Notes: generated by a model not told the origin, from the sequence alone. Shown: positions 1 to 6,626, counted from the stretch's first letter. The stretch is DNA of 9,376 nucleotides from Cyanobacteria bacterium UBA9579 (GCA_003499585.1 DNSU01000183.1:1-9376); one strand, 5' to 3'. Made by a program: numbers and translations.

Positions 1-31
1 TGGGTCTTATATATTGCTTGTTATTACTGGA

Positions 32-445
32 TTATCTTGATTTAACTTCAAATTCTGCTTCTGCTATTGGCTTTTTTAGTTTATCCATGCTGAAGATTCT
101 TAATATATAGTAGCCTTCTTGATGAATGCAAAAATAGTCCGTAGCATAATTCAGGGTTTGATCTATTTCAATATCTCTTCCATGGGCCATGGCGTAGCCA
201 TAGTAAGGTGCTTTACGATCAATTTTTAGCACTTGGAGTCTCAATGCATTACTGGTAAAGGGTTTAGGGTTAAAAAGAGCGAAATAAATCTTTTCCCCTT
301 CGAAAAACTCTGTTGCAACTTTATCAATAGTAAAAGTCTCTACGGTTATAGGTTTAGTACTAAAGAATATCAGTGCTTTATCTCTATTGCAGCCAGAGAA
401 GGATAGAGAAGCTATAAGTAGTAGTAGAAGTAAATATTTTTTCAT
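32..445 (-). CDS. small predicted lipoprotein of unknown function
   Basis: The 137-residue product starts MKKYLLLLLL and has a short Lys-rich n-region and a Leu-rich core. A lipobox-like FSGC follows, so the mature protein should start at that Cys and be lipid-anchored. The rest (about 115 residues) alternates charged and aromatic beta-strand-like segments, suggesting one small beta-sandwich domain, but I recognise no family. The ATG at 445 lies 11 nt after the TPR gene's stop codon, so the two are probably one operon and translationally coupled; no clear Shine-Dalgarno precedes it. A TTG at 454 would add three residues (MLI) and is less likely. The companion TPR protein is also secreted, so the two may act together outside the cytoplasm, which is inference only. 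Confidence 0.8.
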   Translation of the reverse strand: MKKYLLLLLLIASLSFSGCNRDKALIFFSTKPITVETFTIDKVATEFFEGEKIYFALFNPKPFTSNALRLQVLKIDRKAPYYGYAMAHGRDIEIDQTLNYATDYFCIHQEGYYILRIFSMDKLKKPIAEAEFEVKSR

Positions 446-456
446 TATTAACAAAA

Positions 457-2448
457 TTACTTTTTGATTTTATTTTTTATCATTTCTAATCTGATTTTGA
501 CGTTTAATGAACTGTCATCATTAGGCAGCAAAGTAAGATATTGTTCATAATTAGCTATAGCATTCTTATAGTCTCTTTCTTTCTCGTTTACTATAGCTAA
601 AGCATAGTACACCTCTGGAAATTCCGGGCTGGATTGAATTATCTGCTGGTAATAAGTTTTAGCCTGTTTAGTATCGCCAAATTCTACAAGAATTAAAGCA
701 AGATTATACTTGGCATTTATATTAGCAGGATCAATTTCCAGAGTTCTTTCATAATAGTTTTGAGCTTCTAATAATCTGTTTTTCTCTTTATAAATATTTC
801 CCAGTTTTATAAGAGCTCCAACATTTCTTCTATCCAGATCCAGAGCTTTGTTGTAAGCATCAGTTGCTTTATTAAGTTCCTGATTCTTATAATGAACATC
901 TCCAATGCCAATATAAGCGCTGGATGAAGCAGGATCAATTTCTAAAGCCTTTTCATAAGCCCCTTTGGCTTCAGTAGTTTTGTTGGACTTCATAAGGGAA
1001 TTTCCAAAAGCCAGAAAAAGGTCTTTATTAGATGAATCTTGAACGATAGCTTTTTCATAATTTTCTATTGCTGTATTATAGTTTCCTATTTTTTGAAAAG
1101 CGTTTGCACGGCCTGAAAGGGCGTAAAAATCATCGGGATTATTTTCCAAAGCTTTGTTATAAAGCACAAGTGCTTCATCATACTGCTTATTTATGCTTAA
1201 TTCATTGCCTTTTGCAGTTAAGGCTTTGGCAAAGTCACTTTTTACATTTTTATTGTCTTTAAGTAGTATTGATTTTTCATAGTTTTCAATAGCCTGGTCG
1301 TATTTTTTGTCTGAGTGATAGGCAAGAGCAATATTATAATATAATTCAGGATCATCTTTTTTGCTCTGCAGTACTTCTGAATATAAACCGATTGCTTTTT
1401 CGTAGTTTTTAGCAAGGTGATAGCTTCTTGCTAATTCCTGCTTTATGTTTATATCATCAGGCTTCAATCCAAGAGCAGTCTGTAATCCTGCTATAGCTTT
1501 ATCCAGTTGGTTTTTATTTTGATAAAGAACAGCAAGATTATAATGCGCCGCATGATCGTCCGGAAGAGCTGCTATATATGCTTCATAATGGAGAATGGCT
1601 TCATCAGTTTTACCCATTTTGGTAAGAAGATTTGCCAGATCAAATCGGGCATTGTGTAATGCCGGATTTATCTTTAATGCAATTAAATACTCGTTTACAG
1701 CATCAGGTTTTCTGTTTGTGTTAATGTAAGCGATAGCTAAATTTGCGTGTGCTTCTGCGTCATTAGGGTTCTTAGCTATTGCGGTTTTTAATACGTCAAT
1801 GGCTTTAACGTATTGTTTCACTAAAAGCAGTGCTTTGCCGTAATTTGCGTATTCCTTGAAATTGTTAGGGTTAATATTGAGAATAATTTCATACTCTTCG
1901 ATAGCTTTTTCTGGTTTATTTAAGGCCAGATAAATAGAAGCAAGGTTTTTTCTTGTTTCTGTATGATCCGGATAATAGGTGAGGAATTTTTTATAATAGT
2001 CTATAGCCCCGTCTGTATCACCTTTCATGTTTTTTATAATGGCAATATTTAAATAATTATATTTGTATGTAGGAGCTATATCTAATGCCTGCATATAAGC
2101 ATTGAGAGCGTTATCATAATCGTTATTTTCCTGAAGAATATTACCAATGCTTATATATATGAAAGCATCATCAGGTTTAAGTCTTGCGGCTTCAGTATAT
2201 TCTTTTAATGACTCTCTCCATAAACCCATTTCTGATAAAATGCCTGCTAATTTGATATGAATAAGCGCATCTCCCGGAGACAACTTTATTGCCAGTTGCA
2301 GTTCTTCTTTTGCGCCTTGAAGATCGTGAATACTATAAAGTGTTAAGGCATTATTATAATGTCTTAAAGCTGTAGGGTGCATTGCTTGAGCAGGAACAGT
2401 ATTTAGTATAAGCAAAATTGCTAATAAAAGTATGATTCTTTTTTTCAT
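457..2448 (-). CDS. secreted tetratricopeptide-repeat (TPR) protein, about 18 repeats
   Basis: The 663-residue product starts MKKRIILLLA and has a hydrophobic core ending in PAQA, a typical signal peptidase I site. The whole mature part is tandem 34-residue TPR units, about 18 by my count. Typical unit signatures are xxAxxxYxxAxxxxPxD, for example NALNAYMQALDIAPTY and KAIEEYEIILNINPNN. Unit 12 carries a short insertion (around residues 400-415). There is no catalytic domain, so it is probably a superhelical scaffold for protein-protein contacts in the periplasm or at the membrane. The ATG at 2448 is chosen because GGTGA, complementary to the 16S tail, lies 5 nt upstream. A GTG at 2457, preceded by GGAGA, is the alternative and adds MRV. 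It heads an operon with the lipoprotein gene. The TPR call is firm; the partner is unknown. Confidence 0.93.
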   Translation of the reverse strand: MKKRIILLLAILLILNTVPAQAMHPTALRHYNNALTLYSIHDLQGAKEELQLAIKLSPGDALIHIKLAGILSEMGLWRESLKEYTEAARLKPDDAFIYISIGNILQENNDYDNALNAYMQALDIAPTYKYNYLNIAIIKNMKGDTDGAIDYYKKFLTYYPDHTETRKNLASIYLALNKPEKAIEEYEIILNINPNNFKEYANYGKALLLVKQYVKAIDVLKTAIAKNPNDAEAHANLAIAYINTNRKPDAVNEYLIALKINPALHNARFDLANLLTKMGKTDEAILHYEAYIAALPDDHAAHYNLAVLYQNKNQLDKAIAGLQTALGLKPDDINIKQELARSYHLAKNYEKAIGLYSEVLQSKKDDPELYYNIALAYHSDKKYDQAIENYEKSILLKDNKNVKSDFAKALTAKGNELSINKQYDEALVLYNKALENNPDDFYALSGRANAFQKIGNYNTAIENYEKAIVQDSSNKDLFLAFGNSLMKSNKTTEAKGAYEKALEIDPASSSAYIGIGDVHYKNQELNKATDAYNKALDLDRRNVGALIKLGNIYKEKNRLLEAQNYYERTLEIDPANINAKYNLALILVEFGDTKQAKTYYQQIIQSSPEFPEVYYALAIVNEKERDYKNAIANYEQYLTLLPNDDSSLNVKIRLEMIKNKIKK

Positions 2449-2505
2449 GACTCTCACCGGTGGTTATCTCCATCCTTTTCTGTTTTAGATTATTCCTTTT
2501 ACATG

Positions 2506-2535
2506 ATTATCTGATGTAATAGACAAAAAGGTCAA
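2506..2535 (-). promoter_or_regulatory. sigma70-type promoter of the TPR/lipoprotein operon
   Basis: Read on the minus strand, TTGACC (2535-2530) and GATAAT (2511-2506) are separated by 18 nt. Each box differs from the TTGACA/TATAAT consensus by one base. The start of transcription would lie near 2500, giving a leader of about 50 nt before the TPR gene, which carries the GGAGA and GGTGA ribosome-binding elements. No operator-like dyad overlaps it, so expression may be constitutive. Confidence 0.6.
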
Positions 2536-2792
2536 AGTTTTAAAATTTCTTATTAATTAACTTGTTCAGGAATACAAAAATCAGATTAATGCTAATAATT
2601 TTTCTTGAAATTTGCAACTCTTTTGCCCCTGTTTTGCACCTTTTTTATTTCTGGGAATACAGTATTGATAAGGGTTTCTGGTCTGTGGTCATTTAGACGC
2701 TGTTTGGACAAATTAATAGTGGTATGGTTTTTGTGAATTATGAATTTTTCAAGGTCTATTTTATTCAGGTATATTGGGCATGATTTCACTTT

Positions 2793-2951
2793 TGTCATTG
2801 CGAAGGCTTTAGCCTGAAGCAATCCAAAAAAGTAATATTATCCAGTGGATTGCTTCGGGTGGCACAGCCACCTTTTACCTTGTCATTAATCTTGGTATTA
2901 AGACCATGATTGTTGAGTTTAGATAAGTGCCTTTGGCACCTCGCAATGACA
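2793..2951. repeat. composite nested inverted repeat (TGTCATTGCGA / GAAGCAATCCA type)
   Basis: An outer pair TGTCATTGCGA (2793-2803) and TCGCAATGACA (2941-2951) is a perfect 11-bp inverted repeat. An inner pair GAAGCAATCCA (2816-2826) and TGGATTGCTTC (2846-2856) is another perfect 11-bp match. Between them sit three compact GC-rich hairpins: GGCT/AGCC (2805-2814), GGTGGC/GCCACC (2858-2872) and GTGCC/GGCAC (2927-2939). From memory, dispersed intergenic repeats with the TGTCATTGCGA...GAAGCAATCC pattern occur in many unrelated bacteria, so this is probably a non-coding, REP-like mobile or formerly mobile element. The right part (about 2873-2926) looks like a spacer or second unit. No transposase gene is nearby. 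Confidence 0.75.
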
Positions 2952-3070
2952 TGCGGGCTATTTTTATTAGTATAGCATAGTTTTCGGTGGCCATTCGGCC
3001 CCAATTTGTTAATTGGCATTACAAATTGTTTGGTTAAAGTACTTTTAATCCAACTTCTCAAACTACTATT

Positions 3071-3097
3071 TAATTGTTTATTAAAAATAAACAATTA
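3071..3097. promoter_or_regulatory. perfect 11-bp inverted repeat, candidate operator or hairpin
   Basis: TAATTGTTTAT (3071-3081) and ATAAACAATTA (3087-3097) are perfect reverse complements around a 5-nt TAAAA spacer. The dyad ends one base before a TTTACA box that could be the -35 of the regulator operon, which fits an operator site. It is entirely A+T-rich apart from one G/C pair per arm, so it would make a weak RNA hairpin. It does not resemble the HAIR site bound by known HspR proteins (CTTGAGT-N7-ACTCAAG). Confidence 0.5.
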
Positions 3098-3148
3098 TTT
3101 ACATATTTCTAATATATCTTTAACAATGGCAAATTAAAATAATATAGG
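3098..3148 (+). promoter_or_regulatory. candidate promoter region of the 71-aa / MerR-family operon
   Basis: Two overlapping possibilities exist, each with 17-nt spacing: TTTACA (3098-3103) with TAACAA (3121-3126), and TTAACA (3120-3125) with TATAGG (3143-3148). I cannot choose between them by eye. Downstream in the leader, GGGTAAA (3148-3154) and TTTACCC (3193-3199) form a 7-bp dyad just before the ribosome binding site AAGGAG at 3205-3210. This dyad could act as an operator or an RNA stem. Confidence 0.35.
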
Positions 3149-3218
3149 GGTAAAAGTTGAATTCTAAATTAGGAATCTTTTTCATTATCCTGTTTACCCT
3201 AATTAAGGAGAGATAGCT

Positions 3219-3434
3219 ATGACAAAAGATATTTATCAGGAAATTCAAGAAACGATGCAAATTGTTGAGCAAATATATGAAATGTGGGCATCAAATCTCA
3301 AAAAAAGACTTGATAACCTTAAGAGAATAAATATTGAATCCTTAATAGTGCTAATAGAATATGAAAAAGCCAATGGAAACATAAAAAATAAATCAGACAT
3401 AATAAAATATATTGATGGAATAACTCAGGATTAA
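3219..3434 (+). CDS. small helical protein of unknown function upstream of a MerR-type regulator
   Basis: The product is 71 residues starting MTKDIYQEIQ. It is mostly charged and amphipathic, with heptad-like hydrophobic spacing over residues 5-50 that suggests one or two long helices. It has no Cys, no signal peptide and no membrane segment, so it is cytoplasmic. The start is well supported by AAGGAGAG 8 nt before the ATG. It is followed after 52 nt by the HspR-like gene on the same strand and is probably co-transcribed with it, which would suit a small modulator or partner of the regulator. I recognise no family. The good ribosome binding site and its position make it a real gene in my view. 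Confidence 0.7.
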   Translation: MTKDIYQEIQETMQIVEQIYEMWASNLKKRLDNLKRINIESLIVLIEYEKANGNIKNKSDIIKYIDGITQD

Positions 3435-3486
3435 CCTCTACCCTTATTTACCATATTTGTTATTAGTTAAAATTAAGGTGAATGAT

Positions 3487-3861
3487 ATGCAAAATAATTC
3501 TGAATTTTCTAAAAATAATATGCCTCTGGATCCTCAAGTACCTATGTTCTCAATTAGTGTAATTGCTGGAATTTTAAACATAAAAGTAAGTACCTTAAGA
3601 ACTTATGAAAAATCGAAGCTGCTCCTGCCAACAAGATCACCTAAAAATCGCAGATTATATTCACTAAACGACATTGAAAGATGCAAGTTTATTCAGTATT
3701 TAAATAAAACCCTCAAAATTAATCTTACAGGCGTAAAGATTATCCTGTGCCTACTTGCTGAAATTGAAATTAAACCATTTGAATACCTGAGTTACGTGAA
3801 TAAAGTCAGTGAGAAAATGAAATTTTATACAAACTATTTAGAAATCCAATCACAAAATTAA
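3487..3861 (+). CDS. MerR-family transcriptional regulator, HspR-like
   Basis: The product is 124 residues. After about 18 flexible N-terminal residues, a winged helix-turn-helix of the MerR type runs over roughly residues 20-90. Markers are ISVIAGILNIKVSTLRTYEK (the helix-turn-helix with the family's LRxYE signature), a wing with NRRLYS followed by NDIERCKFIQ, and INLTGVKIIL. The ISVIA-opening and the NLTGVKxIL segment most resemble HspR, the heat-shock repressor subgroup, rather than metal-sensing MerR proteins. There is no C-terminal cysteine set for metal binding. No dnaK, dnaJ or clpB gene is in view, so the HspR likeness is structural only. The ATG at 3487 has AAGGTG 6 nt upstream; a TTG at 3457 in the same frame lacks one. 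It may autoregulate through the dyads upstream of 3219. Confidence 0.85.
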   Translation: MQNNSEFSKNNMPLDPQVPMFSISVIAGILNIKVSTLRTYEKSKLLLPTRSPKNRRLYSLNDIERCKFIQYLNKTLKINLTGVKIILCLLAEIEIKPFEYLSYVNKVSEKMKFYTNYLEIQSQN

Positions 3862-3886
3862 TCTAACAATAAGTTAAAGGTTAGAT
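3861..3886 (+). terminator. weak hairpin after the MerR-type gene
   Basis: ATCTAAC (3861-3867) and GTTAGAT (3880-3886) form a 7-bp stem with a 12-nt loop directly behind the regulator's stop codon. It is followed by an AT-alternating tract rather than a run of T, so intrinsic termination here would be weak. Confidence 0.3.
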
Positions 3887-3922
3887 ATATCTATATATAC
3901 TTGTAATACGACCAGAAATTCA

Positions 3923-3938
3923 GAGGCTGTCTGAAAAG
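3923..3938 (+). repeat. sequence resembling an insertion-sequence terminal repeat
   Basis: GAGGCTGTCTGAAAAG closely resembles the GAGGCTGTCTCAAAAG-type terminal inverted repeats I recall from IS1182-like elements, differing at one base. I find no complementary right end in this window and no transposase reading frame, so at most it is a relic or a chance match. Confidence 0.3.
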
Positions 3939-4008
3939 GAATAAAAAATAGGCGACATTGTTGTCATAAATGTAAACTGAATTTTTGAAATAGATTGAAA
4001 AATATGTC

Positions 4009-4050
4009 AAACCTCTACTAACAGGTGTTCAAAACTGAAAGTAGAGGTTT
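4009..4050 (+). other. perfect 11-bp inverted repeat ahead of a small ORF
   Basis: AAACCTCTACT (4009-4019) and AGTAGAGGTTT (4040-4050) are exact reverse complements with a 20-nt loop. The right arm contains AGAGG, the only Shine-Dalgarno-like sequence before the ATG at 4060, so folding would hide it. It ends in only three T before AATCAT, so it is a poor terminator. It could also be an internal part of a decayed mobile element beginning near 3923. Confidence 0.5.
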
Positions 4051-4059
4051 AATCATATT

Positions 4060-4233
4060 ATGGAAGGAATTAGGATATTTATCAATAAGCTATTGGAATC
4101 TGGAAATGTTAAATCAAGTGAGATTCCACCAAAGAATTATGTAGAGTTACTGACAGAGTTTGAAAAATTAAAATATCAAGACTATATTCTTGATACCATC
4201 GTTAATAAAGCTGTGTCAAAGTCTACCAGTTAA
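4060..4233 (+). CDS. 57-aa hypothetical ORF, possibly a mobile-element remnant
   Basis: The frame starts MEGIRIFINK and ends NKAVSKSTS before TAA. It encodes a charged, helix-rich peptide with no Cys, signal peptide or known motif. Its only ribosome-binding candidate, GAGG at 4044-4047, is 12 nt from the ATG and lies in the right arm of the 4009-4050 inverted repeat. The hydrophobic and charged residues alternate sensibly and codon use looks normal for the window, which favours a real or recently real gene. Position behind a possible IS end suggests it may be the leftover N-terminus of a lost element gene. I do not recognise it. Confidence 0.35.
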   Translation: MEGIRIFINKLLESGNVKSSEIPPKNYVELLTEFEKLKYQDYILDTIVNKAVSKSTS

Positions 4234-4300
4234 ATTAATAGTAGATGATGTTTTTGGCAAAACAAAAAGTTGTGTTTTTTAGAATTGGCTTTAACAAAAT

Positions 4301-4334
4301 AAAAAAATGCTTCAGTGGATTTTCAACCTGAAGC
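4301..4334 (-). terminator. intrinsic terminator of the radical SAM operon
   Basis: On the minus strand GCTTCAG (4334-4328) pairs with CTGAAGC (4315-4309) around a 12-nt loop. A run of seven T (4307-4301) follows after two bases. It lies about 100 nt beyond the stop of the last radical SAM gene, the expected place for the 3' end of the minus-strand operon. It also separates that operon from the convergent plus-strand genes. Confidence 0.7.
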
Positions 4335-4432
4335 CCTATAAAATTAAATTTTACATAATTTATCTTATCAATTACATAATCATCATTATTTGAATATTTC
4401 GCCCAAAATCTTAGTTATACCTCAGAAAGGTT

Positions 4433-5644
4433 CTAGCTACTAATCAGTTTAAGAAGATTTTTCTGATATTCTTCTATATTCAGACTTTCAATAAAATCTT
4501 GAGAAAATTCTTTTCCTGATTGAAGATAGATGGTACCAGATTTATCCATATAACCCTGAGTTATCGCTTTAAATACTTTCTCAAAATCATTATTTGGAAC
4601 AGCTTTTTTCCAATGGGCTTCTATTGCATGGTAGCATTGTGGGTTCTCCCCGACATTTCCAGTTAGAGCATAAGCTAAATCAGAACACCCTCCAAGACAA
4701 ACCAACCCAAATTCACATGATTTGCAAAAACCCTTTAACGATAAATATCTGTTAAATCTTTTATTCCACTTACAGAGTTTTTTAGAATGCCATATTTCTT
4801 TTAGAGATTGTTGCCTTAAATCCCCTTCTGTAAATTCTTCCTGATAAATAGATAAGCAGCCCTGAACTTTGCCATCACTTCTGATGCCAAGAACTCCTTT
4901 TCCGGCAGAACATCCTGTCCATTGCGAATATGATGTATGTCTGGGGATTACTTTTGAAAAATATCCGTAATCATGAAGGCATATAATTGCTAGCTGCTTC
5001 ATCGGAACAGTTATTCTGGATTTAGCGAAGAACAAACCTGATATATAGTATTCAAATAAGTCAAGAAATAAATCATTCTGCATTCTTCCATGAGGAGCAG
5101 CAAGTTGAATTTGCCAGGCTTTAAATGGTGAATCAATTAGTCTTTCTCTTAATTGTGGCAGTTCAAGAATATTGAGTTTATTTAAAGTAGTGATAGCAAC
5201 TGTATCTAGATTTTTTTTATCTATATAGTCCATTATATTAAAGATTTTATCAAATAATCCTGGAACCTGCCTTATATGGTCGTTAGTCTCAGGAATTCCA
5301 CCATCAAGACTTATACCCAGTGTTTTAATGCCCATATCTGCTAAAAAATCTATTTTATCTTCTGTTAAAGCTATACCATTTGTTATTATCGAGACATTGA
5401 CATTACCCTGAATTAATCTTTTTATAATTTCATGCCAGTCAGGACGGAGAAATAATTCTCCTCCGATTAAATTTACGACTTTACAGCCAATTTCAGAAAG
5501 CTGGTCACATATATTGAGAGCTTCTTCTGTACTTAGTTCATCTTTTCTTGCATCTCCTGCTGATGAACCGCAGTGAATACATCTGGCATTACATTTTAAT
5601 GTAATTTCCCAGACTACATTATGCAGTACTTTTTTCTTGAACAT
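4433..5644 (-). CDS. radical SAM/SPASM peptide-maturase-like protein (rSAM-1)
   Basis: The protein is 403 residues. The radical SAM iron-sulfur motif CNARCIHC gives C18, C22 and C25; GGE at 61-63 and the ISLDGG segment at 111-116 fit the SAM-binding barrel. The C-terminal SPASM domain is complete: C245, C263 (in DGKVQGC), then C307-x2-C310-x5-C316-x3-C320 and C337, enough for two extra [4Fe-4S] clusters. A tail of about 65 residues follows with no recognisable recognition domain. SPASM enzymes are mostly peptide or protein modifiers (for example PqqE and the sulfatase maturases). Here the gene lies 14 nt behind a small secreted-peptide gene, so that peptide is the obvious candidate substrate. 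AAGAGA precedes the ATG by 9 nt. The fold is certain; reaction and substrate are inferred. Confidence 0.92.
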   Translation of the reverse strand: MFKKKVLHNVVWEITLKCNARCIHCGSSAGDARKDELSTEEALNICDQLSEIGCKVVNLIGGELFLRPDWHEIIKRLIQGNVNVSIITNGIALTEDKIDFLADMGIKTLGISLDGGIPETNDHIRQVPGLFDKIFNIMDYIDKKNLDTVAITTLNKLNILELPQLRERLIDSPFKAWQIQLAAPHGRMQNDLFLDLFEYYISGLFFAKSRITVPMKQLAIICLHDYGYFSKVIPRHTSYSQWTGCSAGKGVLGIRSDGKVQGCLSIYQEEFTEGDLRQQSLKEIWHSKKLCKWNKRFNRYLSLKGFCKSCEFGLVCLGGCSDLAYALTGNVGENPQCYHAIEAHWKKAVPNNDFEKVFKAITQGYMDKSGTIYLQSGKEFSQDFIESLNIEEYQKNLLKLISS

Positions 5645-5658
5645 TTATATTCTCTTAG

Positions 5659-5961
5659 TTATTCAGGTTTTACTGAAGGATAGGTGTCAAAAATATCATC
5701 AGGAAAATATACACCATATTTTGTAACATATCCACCGGGATCGCTGTAAGTAGGTTTTTGAATATTAGTATTCGGGGCATTATTTGGTTGCTGCTGATTA
5801 CTAGGCTTTTGTTCAGCAGGTTTTTTATGATTGAATAATCTTTGCATTATTGACCTTTTTTGATTATTAGGGTCTTTTTGTGTTTTGGCTAAAACAGCAG
5901 AGCTAAAAAGAAGATTTGCTGCTAAAAACACTGATAAAAATCTGTAAACTTGCTTAAACAT
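5659..5961 (-). CDS. small secreted peptide, candidate radical-SAM substrate (copy 1)
   Basis: The 100-residue product has a Sec-type signal peptide (residues 1-25, ending AVLA before KTQK). A low-complexity Lys/Gln/Asn/Pro linker follows (about 26-70), then an aromatic and Asp-rich C-terminus. It is a paralogue of the gene just upstream. The signal peptides are alike (KQVYR, LSVFL), both carry SDxGx[YF]xTxYGV (here SDPGGYVTKYGV, residues 73-84), and both have [DN]TYP near the end (92-95). It has no cysteine. A perfect AGGAGG lies 5 nt before the ATG, the strongest ribosome binding site in the cluster, which suggests the product is made in quantity. The small size, signal peptide plus variable linker plus conserved core, and adjacency to rSAM-1 suggest a modified-peptide precursor. 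No known precursor family is recognised. It could instead be an ordinary small periplasmic protein. Confidence 0.8.
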   Translation of the reverse strand: MFKQVYRFLSVFLAANLLFSSAVLAKTQKDPNNQKRSIMQRLFNHKKPAEQKPSNQQQPNNAPNTNIQKPTYSDPGGYVTKYGVYFPDDIFDTYPSVKPE

Positions 5962-5992
5962 TTTGTCCTCCTGGTTTTTATTAACCTTGTAT

Positions 5993-6331
5993 TTATTGAT
6001 TATTCGGGGCAGGATAGGTATTATGTGTATTTTCAGGGTTTATAACCTCATACTCATACTCATAAGAATTATAAAAATCCTTAATATCTTGAACTCCATA
6101 CAAAGTGGTAAACCGGCCTTCATCAGAACCCCAAACAGGCTTTTTCTCAAGATTAGGATCTTTGTTTGCAGGGTTTTGATTATTAACAGGGTTACTGGAT
6201 TTATCTTTATTCTGGCATGTGCTTTCAGATGCTTTATCAACATTTTTCTGAGATTTAGCTATACCAGCAGGACTAAAAATAAGGTTTAGCATTAAAAACA
6301 CTGATAAATATCTATAAACCTGTTTAATCAT
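5993..6331 (-). CDS. small secreted peptide, candidate radical-SAM substrate (copy 2)
   Basis: The 112-residue product is paralogous to copy 1. It has a signal peptide over residues 1-25 (ending AGIA before KSQK) and an Asn/Lys/Pro-rich linker with one Cys. The conserved SDEGRFTTLYGV follows at 69-80, then a stretch dense in Tyr and acidic residues (DFYNSYEYEYE, 85-95) and a terminal NTYP (104-107). The ATG at 6331 is chosen because AAGGAAG lies just upstream. It overlaps the preceding membrane-protein gene by 8 nt, so translation is probably coupled. An upstream start at 6349 would add MLLRKK and has no such site. Copy 1 follows after 31 nt. The tyrosine-rich tail is the main difference from copy 1, so the two may give different products from shared enzymes. 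Confidence 0.8.
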   Translation of the reverse strand: MIKQVYRYLSVFLMLNLIFSPAGIAKSQKNVDKASESTCQNKDKSSNPVNNQNPANKDPNLEKKPVWGSDEGRFTTLYGVQDIKDFYNSYEYEYEVINPENTHNTYPAPNNQ

Positions 6332-6626
6332 TTTCTTCCTTAGTAACATTAGTTTTATTTAAAAATATGTGTTTAAAGAATTCTCGTCTACATTCTTCAA
6401 AAGATGCATATTTCTTATAATGCTCTCTGCAATAAGAAATCGCTTCATCACTTCCAAGAGCACCATATCTAATTGTAGACACTGTTTGTTTGATTTGAGA
6501 ATTCATTAGATTAAGAATAAGCACAATAAGAGCTACAAATAGACTTCCCAGTAAAAAAATAAATCTAAACTTATGCAATCTTTTAGGTTTTGACTCTTTA
6601 TTTTCCACTGACTTTAATAGCTCCAA
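6324..6626 (-). CDS. small single-pass membrane protein of unknown function
   Basis: The product is up to 100 residues: a basic, Lys-rich N-terminus (1-21), one hydrophobic membrane helix (about 22-41) and an extracytoplasmic part of about 60 residues. The outer part has two Cys (in YCREHY and FEECRREFF) that could form a disulfide. The positive-inside rule places the N-terminus in the cytoplasm. The longest reading uses TTG at 6626 but has no ribosome binding site. GTG at 6608, giving 94 residues, is an alternative with GGAG 12 nt upstream. Its 3' end overlaps the copy-2 peptide gene by 8 nt (ATGATTAA), tying it to the peptide cluster. It may be a membrane anchor or immunity-type partner, but nothing in the sequence shows this. 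I recognise no family. Confidence 0.65.
   Translation of the reverse strand: MELLKSVENKESKPKRLHKFRFIFLLGSLFVALIVLILNLMNSQIKQTVSTIRYGALGSDEAISYCREHYKKYASFEECRREFFKHIFLNKTNVTKEEND

Larger units (their letters stand above)
2458..3218. other. divergent intergenic region holding repeats and promoters
   Basis: This 760-nt stretch separates the minus-strand TPR operon from the plus-strand regulator operon. It holds the TPR promoter, a composite nested inverted repeat, an AT-rich perfect dyad and the likely promoter of the regulator operon. Between about 2540 and 2790 I see no gene, RNA or structured element. Two minus-strand open frames cross the region (2592-2822 and 2795-3094), but they run into the repeat, lack ribosome binding sites and have no recognisable protein features. 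I regard them as non-coding. A smaller dyad, CAATTTGT with ACAAATTG, lies near 3003-3030. Confidence 0.6.

Noticed and set aside
181..194. CCATGGGCCATGG near-palindrome
   Set aside because: It lies in the coding part of the lipoprotein gene (encoding AMAHGR) and has no partner elsewhere, so it is probably chance.
1068..1262. Plus-strand 64-codon frame opposite the TPR gene
   Set aside because: It mirrors the TPR repeat coding on the other strand, with no independent start signal.
2793..2951. Interpretation of the composite repeat as the terminator of a gene
   Set aside because: No gene ends next to it on either strand, and the stems are not followed by T-runs.
2592..3094. Two overlapping minus-strand open frames of 76 and 99 codons
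   Set aside because: Both run through the composite repeat, part of their translation is repeat sequence, and neither has a ribosome binding site or protein-like motif.
4309..4334. Similarity of the terminator (CAGTGGATT, CTGAAGC) to parts of the repeat at 2793-2951
   Set aside because: Only short words match, not in the repeat's order; the stem plus T-run explains the sequence as a terminator.
5963..6289. Plus-strand open frame opposite the copy-2 peptide gene
   Set aside because: It is antisense to a gene with a signal peptide, good start and a paralogue; its hydrophobic composition comes from the complementary strand.
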